This document shows positions 58,298 through 64,000 of a stretch of 64,000 nt of DNA, piece after piece (the first letter of the stretch is position 1; each line of letters begins with the position of its first letter). A program made the translations under genes and the position numbers. The stretch comes from Acidovorax sp. NB1 (GTDB lineage: Bacteria > Pseudomonadota > Gammaproteobacteria > Burkholderiales > Burkholderiaceae_C). Below the pieces are notes generated by a model. It had not been told where the DNA came from and searched no databases. It saw only the letters and a program-made list of their open reading frames with translations. The DNA lies in contig NZ_BJHU01000030.1 in assembly GCF_005405905.1 (NCBI RefSeq), positions 274,057-338,056 on the forward strand. Reading direction: 5' to 3'.

Positions 58298-59599
58298 ATG
58301 GCTGAGGAAGCTCACATTATCGCCCGCGTCCTCGCGTCCCCGCTGGAGGTGGACGCTGCGACCTGGAACGCCCTGCTCGCACAGCAAAGCCACCCCACGC
58401 CCTTCCTGCGGCACGAATACTTAGCCGCGCTGCACGAAAGCGGCAGCGCCACGCCCCGCACCGGCTGGACGCCGCGCTTCATGACCCTGTGGGAGGGCGA
58501 CACCCTGGTGGCCGCCTGCCCGCTGTACCTCAAGAACCACTCGTACGGCGAGTACGTCTTTGACTGGGCCTGGGCCAGCGCCTATGAGCAGCACGGCGTG
58601 CCCTACTACCCCAAGGCCGTGGTGGCCGTGCCCTTCACGCCCGTGCCCGGCACAAGGCTGCTGGCGCGCGACGGGGCCATGCGGGCGCTGCTGGTGCAGG
58701 CCGTGTGCCAGTGGTGCGAGCAAGAAGGTGTGTCGTCCGTGCATGTGCTGTTTGCGAGCGGGGACGATGTACAGACCAGCGCCGAGCGGGGCCTGAAGCT
58801 GCGGCACACCGTGCAGTTTCACTGGAAGAATGTGGCCCCCACGCTCGGCACTGGCGTGTCCTCGCTGCCCCAGGCTGGGGAAGGGCCCCCGGCTTCGCCG
58901 GGTCGTGGGGCCCTCGCCGCCTTGGGGCGGCCCGGCGGCGGCTCGAACCAGTTCACCGATTTCGACCACTTCCTTGCCAGCCTCTCCCAGGACAAGCGCA
59001 AGAAGATCCGCCAGGAGCGCCGCCGCGTGGCGGAGGCAGGGGTCCGCTTCCGCTGGTCGCGCGGTGCCGACATCAGCGCGGCCGACTGGGATTTTTTCTA
59101 CCGCTGCTACGAGCGCACCTACCTCGAACACGGCAACCCGCCCTACCTCACGCGCGACTTTTTTGCCCGCATGGCAGCCCACATGCCCGAGGCCTGGCTG
59201 CTGTTCGTGGCCGAGCGTGACGGGCGCCCCATTGCTACCAGTTTGATAGCTATCGGGGCAATACCATCAGGCGGTAGCAGCCAAAAAGACTCTAACCTGG
59301 TGGCCTATGGCCGCTACTGGGGCGCGTTGGAGCGGGTGGATTGCCTGCACTTCGAGGCCTGCTACTACCAGCCGCTGCAGTGGTGCATCGCCCACGGTGT
59401 GCAGCGCTTTGAAGGTGGCGCCCAGGGTGAACACAAGATGGCCCGCGCGCTGCTGCCCGTGCAGGCCACCAGCGCGCACTGGCTGGCCCACCCGGCCTTT
59501 GCCGAGGCCGTGGAGCGTTTTCTGGAGCGCGAGGGCGCGGGGGTCGAAGGCTATCTGCAGGAGCTGCAGGCACGCAGCCCGTTCAAGACGATGGCCTGA
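58298..59599 (+). CDS. FemAB/GNAT-like acyltransferase (DUF482 / peptidogalycan type) with two inserted repeats
   Basis: A 433-residue protein of the DUF482 type. Conserved regions are FLRHEYLAALHESG (~33), YGEYVFDWAWASAYEQHG (~83), KRKKIRQERRRVAEAGV (~233), YLEHGNPPYLT, GRYWGALERVDCLHFEACYY (~336) and GAQGEHKMARALLP (~371). The fold is an acyl-CoA N-acyltransferase doublet; the substrate is unknown, despite an old link to peptidoglycan. Two low-complexity stretches, SLPQAGEGPPASPGRG (~190) and IPSGGSSQKDSN (~320), correspond exactly to DNA repeats inserted in frame. Divergent from nadE. Confidence 0.85.
   Translation: MAEEAHIIARVLASPLEVDAATWNALLAQQSHPTPFLRHEYLAALHESGSATPRTGWTPRFMTLWEGDTLVAACPLYLKNHSYGEYVFDWAWASAYEQHGVPYYPKAVVAVPFTPVPGTRLLARDGAMRALLVQAVCQWCEQEGVSSVHVLFASGDDVQTSAERGLKLRHTVQFHWKNVAPTLGTGVSSLPQAGEGPPASPGRGALAALGRPGGGSNQFTDFDHFLASLSQDKRKKIRQERRRVAEAGVRFRWSRGADISAADWDFFYRCYERTYLEHGNPPYLTRDFFARMAAHMPEAWLLFVAERDGRPIATSLIAIGAIPSGGSSQKDSNLVAYGRYWGALERVDCLHFEACYYQPLQWCIAHGVQRFEGGAQGEHKMARALLPVQATSAHWLAHPAFAEAVERFLEREGAGVEGYLQELQARSPFKTMA
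58864..58931. repeat. GC-rich palindromic element inserted in the DUF482 gene
   Basis: Terminal arms GCTGCCCCAGG and CCTTGGGGCGGC are inverted with one or two mismatches. Inside, CCCCCGGC-TTCG-CCGGG forms a hairpin with a TTCG loop, flanked by GGGCCC arms. It adds ~23 codons without breaking the frame. A different family from the AATAAAAATGG repeat. Confidence 0.65.
59234..59287. repeat. Dispersed repeat, copy G (in frame inside the DUF482 gene)
   Basis: GCTACCAGTTTGATAGCTAT, a diverged middle, then GGCGGTAGCAGCCAAAAA. It adds ~18 codons just before the conserved YGRYWG motif. Left end matches copies D, E and A closely. Confidence 0.75.
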
Positions 59600-59666
59600 G
59601 AAGATGTGAACACAACCTTCGCTGACGCCCCCGGCGGGCAACCAGCGCCATCGCCCACCGGGCGCC

Positions 59667-61445
59667 TCAGAAGCTTTCCCAATCGGTGTCGTTGCCTTCG
59701 GCCTGACGGGGTGCTCGGGCAGTGGCAGGCGCAGCCAGGGGTTTGCTGGCTGGTGAAGCCTTGGGCAGCGCAGCACGGGGCTTGGCCAGTGGTACCCGAT
59801 GGGCAGAGGCCGCGGACGCAACGGCCCTGCCGTTGTTGACGCCCGACGCCGCAGCCCCAGGGGCCCCCAGGGGCGCGGGGGCAGCTTTCACCGCCATGGC
59901 CTGACCCGCCGACAGCTTGAAAAATGCCACCGTGCTCACCAGGTCCTGCGCCTGGTTGTTGAGGCTGCTGGCAGCTGCGGCCATTTCCTCGACCAGGGCG
60001 GCGTTCTGCTGGGTGACCTGGTCCATTTGTGTCACAGCTTCGCCCACCTGGGCCACGCCCTGGCTCTGTTCGGAGCTGGCGGCGCTGATCTCGCCCATCA
60101 GGTCCGTGACCCGCTTGATCGCACCGACCACCTCGGTCATCGTCGCACCCGCCTGATCGACCAGCGTGGTGCCTGCGGTCACGCGTTCCACACTGTCATT
60201 GATCAAGGTCTTGATCTGCTTAGCCGCGTCGGCCGAGCGGCCTGCCAGGCTGCGCACCTCGGACGCCACCACCGCAAAGCCCCGGCCTTGCTCGCCCGCG
60301 CGTGCCGCTTCCACGGCCGCGTTGAGCGCGAGGATGTTGGTCTGGAAGGCAATGCCATCGATCACACCGATGATGTCGGCGATCTTGCTGCTGCTGTCGT
60401 GGATACCCTTCATGGTGCCCACCACCTGGCTCACCACCTCGCCGCCATGCACAGCCACCGACGACGCACTCTGCGCAAGCTGGTTGGCCTGACGGGCGTT
60501 GTCGGCGTTCTGTCGCACGGTCGAGTTGAGCTGCTCCATGGATGCAGCCGTCTCCTGCAAGGCACTGGCCTGCTGTTCGGTGCGCGCACTCAGGTCGTTG
60601 TTGCCCTGGGCGATCTCGGACGACGCTGTGGCCACGTTCTCGGAGCCCGAGCGCACGTGCCCCACGATGCGCGACAGGTTCTGCTGCATTTCGTCCAGCG
60701 AACGCAGCAGCTGGGCCATCTCATTGCGGCCATGGCCCACATCGGAAATCTGAACCGACAAGTTGCCGTGGCTGATTTCATCGGCCGCGCGCACAGCCTG
60801 CTGAACGGGCCCCACGATGGAGCGCGTGGTCCACAGCGCAAACAATGCGCCCAGCACCACCGACACCACCGCGCCCAGCGCCAGCACCCACTGGCTGGTC
60901 CCGGCGTCCTGGATGATGCTGTCTTCAAACTGATCGAGTTGCTTGTGCGTGTTGTCTGCCACATCGGCCAGTGACTGCAGGTAGGCGGTGGCCAGGGGCT
61001 TGAGGTCGCTGTCCACCGACGCAAATACATCCTCGCCCGCCTTCTTGCGGTCCAGCAGCTTGGCACGCGCATCCACATAGGCCTTGCGGGTGACTGCCAC
61101 ACGCTCCATCAACGCCTTTTCGACGGGGTCATCCACCAGCGCCTCCAGCTTTTTTTGCGCCTCGCTGGCGCGCTGCGACGTGGCCGCCATGTCGGCCGTC
61201 AGCGACTGGATATAGCCCGCGTCCGTGGCCTTGAGCGATGCCGACGCCCGCACCCAATTCAGGTCAATGGCCGCCTTCCATTCCTGCGCCAGGGCGTTGC
61301 GCTCCATCTCCACCGTGGCAATGCGACTGCTGGCCTCTTTGAGCACCGCCAGTCGCCAGACGCCGGTGGCGGCAATGGCCGCAGTGATCAACAGGATGAG
61401 GCCAAAGGCCAGGCTGAGGCGTGCTCCGATTTTGAGGTTGTTCAT
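59667..61445 (-). CDS. Methyl-accepting chemotaxis protein, 4HB sensor type
   Basis: A 592-residue chemoreceptor. TM1 (~9-30, [19 protein letters not shown]) is followed by a periplasmic four-helix sensor domain to ~188, TM2 ([20 protein letters not shown]) and HAMP (~212-265). The cytoplasmic signalling hairpin contains the tip sequence [20 protein letters not shown] and [20 protein letters not shown]. After ~520 an Ala/Pro linker leads to the terminal pentapeptide DWESF, which resembles the CheR/CheB-docking NWETF. The ligand is unknown. Confidence 0.94.
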   Translation of the reverse strand: MNNLKIGARLSLAFGLILLITAAIAATGVWRLAVLKEASSRIATVEMERNALAQEWKAAIDLNWVRASASLKATDAGYIQSLTADMAATSQRASEAQKKLEALVDDPVEKALMERVAVTRKAYVDARAKLLDRKKAGEDVFASVDSDLKPLATAYLQSLADVADNTHKQLDQFEDSIIQDAGTSQWVLALGAVVSVVLGALFALWTTRSIVGPVQQAVRAADEISHGNLSVQISDVGHGRNEMAQLLRSLDEMQQNLSRIVGHVRSGSENVATASSEIAQGNNDLSARTEQQASALQETAASMEQLNSTVRQNADNARQANQLAQSASSVAVHGGEVVSQVVGTMKGIHDSSSKIADIIGVIDGIAFQTNILALNAAVEAARAGEQGRGFAVVASEVRSLAGRSADAAKQIKTLINDSVERVTAGTTLVDQAGATMTEVVGAIKRVTDLMGEISAASSEQSQGVAQVGEAVTQMDQVTQQNAALVEEMAAAASSLNNQAQDLVSTVAFFKLSAGQAMAVKAAPAPLGAPGAAASGVNNGRAVASAASAHRVPLAKPRAALPKASPASKPLAAPATARAPRQAEGNDTDWESF

Positions 61446-61670
61446 GGACTCTTTCGTGGTTTTATAAATTTTTACCAGCCGTTGACCGCCGTTGTCTCGC
61501 TGGGCATGGATTTCCGTGCACTGCCAAATACCGCTGCCAGGCCTGGAATTTCGAAAATTTTATCACATTTTTGATAAATATGATTTTATCATTTCATCCG
61601 AAAGGATGGATGAGGACATCACATCGCGAACTAACACAAGGTTTTTTTGGGGATACAGCTCGCACAGACG

Positions 61671-61699
61671 AAAAAAAACACGCAGTGGCCTCTGCGTGT
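61671..61699 (-). terminator. Second terminator after the chemoreceptor gene at 61.8-63.6 kb
   Basis: ACACGCAG / CTGCGTGT stem with a 6-base loop; the minus strand continues with a run of eight T. It is the stronger of two candidates here. Confidence 0.75.
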
Positions 61700-61727
61700 T
61701 GTCGGTCGCCAATGGGCCTGAAATACT

Positions 61728-61759
61728 AAAAATGACAGAGCCGCTCTGAAGCGGCTCTG
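61728..61759 (-). terminator. First terminator after the chemoreceptor gene at 61.8-63.6 kb
   Basis: CAGAGCCGCT and AGCGGCTCTG form a perfect 10-bp stem with a 4-base loop, followed on the minus strand by TCATTTTTAG, 72 bp after the stop. Confidence 0.82.
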
Positions 61760-61830
61760 CGCACTGTCAAGCAGTCTATGCCCCCAAAAGGTGCAAAACG
61801 CTTACAAACGGTGCGCTTTCCTGACGCAGG

Positions 61831-63624
61831 TCAAAAACTCTCCCACTCATCCTCCGCACCTGCGGCGACCGGCTGGGCGGCCTTGGGGCTTGCGCTCGCT
61901 GCCCTGGGAGTGGCAGAGCCAGTAGCGGGCGCCTTTTTGGCCGCAGCGGCAGAGGCGTATGCGGGTCGCAGCGCCAGTGTGGCCTTGCCTGCCGCACCGT
62001 GGCTGGTCGCCTTGGGCATGCCGACGGGGGGCACAGAGAGCGGCGCGGAAGCCGTGGCGCCGCTGGGCCGCGCCACCCGCGCCTGGTCAGCCGACAGTTT
62101 GAACACCGCCACGGCCCCCACCAGGGCCTGGGCCTGATGGCTCAGGCTGCTGGCGGCAGCGGCCATTTCCTCCACCAGGGCCGCGTTCTGCTGCGTGACC
62201 TGGTCCATCTGCGTCACGGCCTCGCCCACCTGCGATACACCGGTGCTCTGCTCGCTGCTGGCGGCGCTGATCTCGCCCATGATGTCGGTCACGCGGCGGA
62301 TGGCGCCCACCACCTCGGTCATGGTGATGCCTGCCTTGTCCACCAGCAGGGTGCCCTGCTCGACCCGCTCCACGCTGGCAGTGATGAGCGACTTGATCTC
62401 TTTGGCCGCCTCGGCGCTGCGCTGGGCCAGATTGCGCACCTCGCCCGCCACCACCGCAAAGCCCCGGCCCTGCTCGCCCGCGCGGGCGGCCTCCACGGCC
62501 GCGTTCAGCGCCAGGATGTTGGTCTGGAACGCAATGCCGTCGATCACGCTGATGATGTCGGCGATCTTTTTGCTGCTGTCGTTGATGCCCTTCATGGTGG
62601 TCACCACCTCGGCCACCACATCGCCGCCCTGCCCCGCCACGGTGGATGCGCTCATGGCGAGCTGATTGGCCTGGCGGGCGTTGTCGGCGTTCTGCTTGAC
62701 GGTGGAACTCAGCTCCTCCATTGACGCTGCAGTCTCCTGCAGCGCGCTGGCCTGCTGTTCGGTGCGGATCGACAGGTCGTTGTTGCCCGAGGCAATCTCA
62801 GCACTGGCCGAGGCCACGCCCTGCGCGTTGCCGCGCACGCCCGACACCACATGCGCCAGGTTGTCGCGCATGGTCGTCAGGCCGCCCAGCAACTGGGCGA
62901 TCTCGTCCTTGCCCCGCGCCTGGATGGGCACCGTGAGGTCGCCCTGCGCGACCGAGTCGGTGATCTGCACGGCGTTGTCCAGCGAACGCGAGATCTGCCG
63001 GATCATCGCCCCGCCCATCAGCACCGCCAGCAAGATGCCCAGCACCACGGCCGTGAGCGCCAGCGCCCGGATGGTCTGAAAACTCGCCGCCGCGCGGTCG
63101 TATTCGGCCTTGGCGTAGTCCAGCTGCACCTGCATCAGCTGGCCCAGCACCTCTTGCAGCGGGTCGATGGCGGGATACATCTCCTTGGCCGCGTAGGTGG
63201 TCAGCGCAGCCATGTCGCCCCCCTTGAAGAGCCCTGCCAGGGTGTCGGTGGCCGCATCGGCCTTGGCTTGCAGGGGTTTGAAGCGCGCCACCAGCTGGGT
63301 TTCCTCCGGCGCCAGTTGGGTGGCCAGGTAGGCCTTCCAGTTGGTGTCGATGGCCTTGCGCGCATCGGCCACCGACTGCAGGCCCTGCGCTGGGGTCATG
63401 GCACCGTCGCGCACCTTGTGGGCAGTGTCCACCACGTTGACGGCGTACATGTCCGCCACCACCTTGATCTGCTTGAGCGGCACCACCCGGTCGTCGTACA
63501 CCGACTTGAGACCGGCGTTGGACTGCCCCATGCCAAAGAGCCCGGCCCCGCCCACCAGCAGCACCAGCAGGCACAGGGCAGCGAGCAATCCAGCAAGGCG
63601 GGTGGAGATCTTGAACTGGCTCAT
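61831..63624 (-). CDS. Methyl-accepting chemotaxis protein, 4HB sensor type
   Basis: A 597-residue receptor with the same plan as the one at 59.7-61.4 kb. TM1 is [20 protein letters not shown] (~13-32), the periplasmic helices include [20 protein letters not shown] and [16 protein letters not shown], and TM2 is ~192-212. HAMP and a signalling domain with [20 protein letters not shown] follow. The C-terminus ends EDEWESF, again a CheR/CheB tether-like pentapeptide after an Ala/Pro/Lys-rich linker (~540-590). AGGAGA precedes the start. Signalling parts are nearly identical between the two receptors while sensor parts differ, so they arose by duplication and sense different signals. Confidence 0.94.
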   Translation of the reverse strand: MSQFKISTRLAGLLAALCLLVLLVGGAGLFGMGQSNAGLKSVYDDRVVPLKQIKVVADMYAVNVVDTAHKVRDGAMTPAQGLQSVADARKAIDTNWKAYLATQLAPEETQLVARFKPLQAKADAATDTLAGLFKGGDMAALTTYAAKEMYPAIDPLQEVLGQLMQVQLDYAKAEYDRAAASFQTIRALALTAVVLGILLAVLMGGAMIRQISRSLDNAVQITDSVAQGDLTVPIQARGKDEIAQLLGGLTTMRDNLAHVVSGVRGNAQGVASASAEIASGNNDLSIRTEQQASALQETAASMEELSSTVKQNADNARQANQLAMSASTVAGQGGDVVAEVVTTMKGINDSSKKIADIISVIDGIAFQTNILALNAAVEAARAGEQGRGFAVVAGEVRNLAQRSAEAAKEIKSLITASVERVEQGTLLVDKAGITMTEVVGAIRRVTDIMGEISAASSEQSTGVSQVGEAVTQMDQVTQQNAALVEEMAAAASSLSHQAQALVGAVAVFKLSADQARVARPSGATASAPLSVPPVGMPKATSHGAAGKATLALRPAYASAAAAKKAPATGSATPRAASASPKAAQPVAAGAEDEWESF

Positions 63625-63828
63625 GGCAATTCTCCTGGTAGGGATGCCGTGCGCCCAGTCAACCCATCGACCGGGCAACGGGGCCAGCATAGCGCTTTAT
63701 GTTACGTTTGAATACAACCGGTATGGCCAGACGGCAACGCGCACCTGCAGAGCCAAGCGCCTGGCCAGCACCAGGGCAAGGCCCGGTCAGGCCGCTGGCG
63801 CTGGCGGGCTGCACCTTGAAGGACCCAC

Positions 63829-63869
63829 AAAAAAGCACGCAGAAGGGATGCCCCCTCTGCGTGCTTTTT
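63829..63869. terminator. Terminator near the right edge, bidirectional
   Basis: AAAAGCACGCAGA and TCTGCGTGCTTTT form a perfect 13-bp stem with a 12-base loop, an A-run on the left and a T-run on the right. It probably ends a leftward gene lying beyond the window. Confidence 0.85.
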
Positions 63870-63922
63870 GTTGTGCAGTGCTGCGCGCGTTGTGCTGCGT
63901 TGCTCTGCCTCGTCTTGGTGAT

Positions 63923-63980
63923 GCTCTACTTTCGATAGCTAGCAAGGCATGCCTGTTGCGCGGGAACGGCCATTTTTATT
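63923..63980. repeat. Dispersed repeat, copy H
   Basis: On the minus strand it reads AATAAAAATGGCCGTTCCCG, then CGCAACAGGCATGCC, then TTGCTAGCTATCGAAAGTAG: near-consensus at both ends. Intergenic. Confidence 0.8.
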
Positions 63981-64000
63981 GAGGTTTCTGCGTCTCCCCC

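Larger units (their letters stand above)
61446..61830. other. AT-rich intergenic region between the two chemoreceptor genes
   Basis: 385 bp without a gene. It has two terminator hairpins near MCP2 (61671-61699 and 61728-61759). Near 61555-61595 is a strongly AT-rich patch with TTTATCA at 61559, its inverted copy TGATAAA at 61572, and TTTATCA again at 61585: an operator-like triplet about 110-145 bp before the downstream receptor start. Confidence 0.5.
63625..64000. other. Right-edge intergenic region, no gene
   Basis: 376 bp to the end of the window. It holds the MCP2 promoter region (AT-rich TTTATGTTACGTTTGAATAC near 63697), a terminator at 63829-63869 and one dispersed repeat copy at 63923-63980. 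Short frames on either strand look random. Confidence 0.5.

Overview
The window is 64 kb of GC-rich chromosome with almost no wasted space. It looks like a betaproteobacterium of the order Burkholderiales, most likely family Comamonadaceae (Acidovorax or a close relative). The reasons are the ilvBHC-pssA-leuA gene order, the ECF sigma/DUF3619/DUF3106/RDD cluster, the adjacent aat and bpt transferases, and a small dispersed repeat (AATAAAAATGGCCG...GCTATCAAAA) of a kind I associate with this family. Assignment below family level is inference. I see no phage, insertion sequence, CRISPR array or rRNA operon.

Layout. 0-9.4 kb: end of the thiamine genes (thiG, thiE), a FimV-like membrane protein, then acyl-CoA metabolism: a PaaH-type 3-hydroxyacyl-CoA dehydrogenase, an enoyl-CoA hydratase, a Crp/Fnr regulator, and an APH-type kinase next to an acyl-CoA dehydrogenase (a split ACAD10/11 pair). 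9.4-10.4 kb: a base-composition anomaly with one orphan gene. 10.4-20.2 kb: envelope and hydrolase genes (L,D-transpeptidase-like, asparaginase, penicillin acylase, FHA-linked nucleotide cyclase, LD-carboxypeptidase, a TadA-haloalkane dehalogenase fusion). 20.2-32.9 kb: livK-type binding protein, rlhA, metY behind a structured leader, egtD-egtB for ergothioneine, a Tat-exported intradiol dioxygenase, LysE exporter, ompW and DUF808. 32.9-45.8 kb: housekeeping (purL, map, glnD, def, two tRNA-Asn, aat-bpt, an IclR regulator, pbpG). 45.8-52.2 kb: branched-chain amino-acid block (ilvB, ilvH, ilvC, pssA, leuA), with a leucine leader peptide and attenuator in front of leuA. 52.4-58.2 kb: sigma factor cluster, dgkA, LOG protein, nadE-glnB. 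58.3-64 kb: a FemAB/DUF482-type acyltransferase and two chemoreceptors.

Working together: glnD and glnB form the uridylylation arm of nitrogen sensing. ilvBHC and leuA make valine, isoleucine and leucine, with leuA apparently under leucine attenuation. map and def act together on nascent protein N-termini, and aat and bpt tag proteins for N-degron degradation. egtD and egtB form a two-gene ergothioneine module. The two chemoreceptors share nearly identical signalling domains and both end in a CheR/CheB tether-like pentapeptide.

Most unusual signals: (1) eight copies of a ~55-65 bp repeat, three inserted in frame inside purL, nadE and the DUF482 gene and two supplying the C-terminus and stop codon of other genes; (2) the leuA attenuator with a 17-residue leader peptide; (3) a multi-helix leader directly upstream of metY; (4) the TadA-dehalogenase fusion; (5) a second, GC-rich palindromic element inserted in frame in the DUF482 gene.
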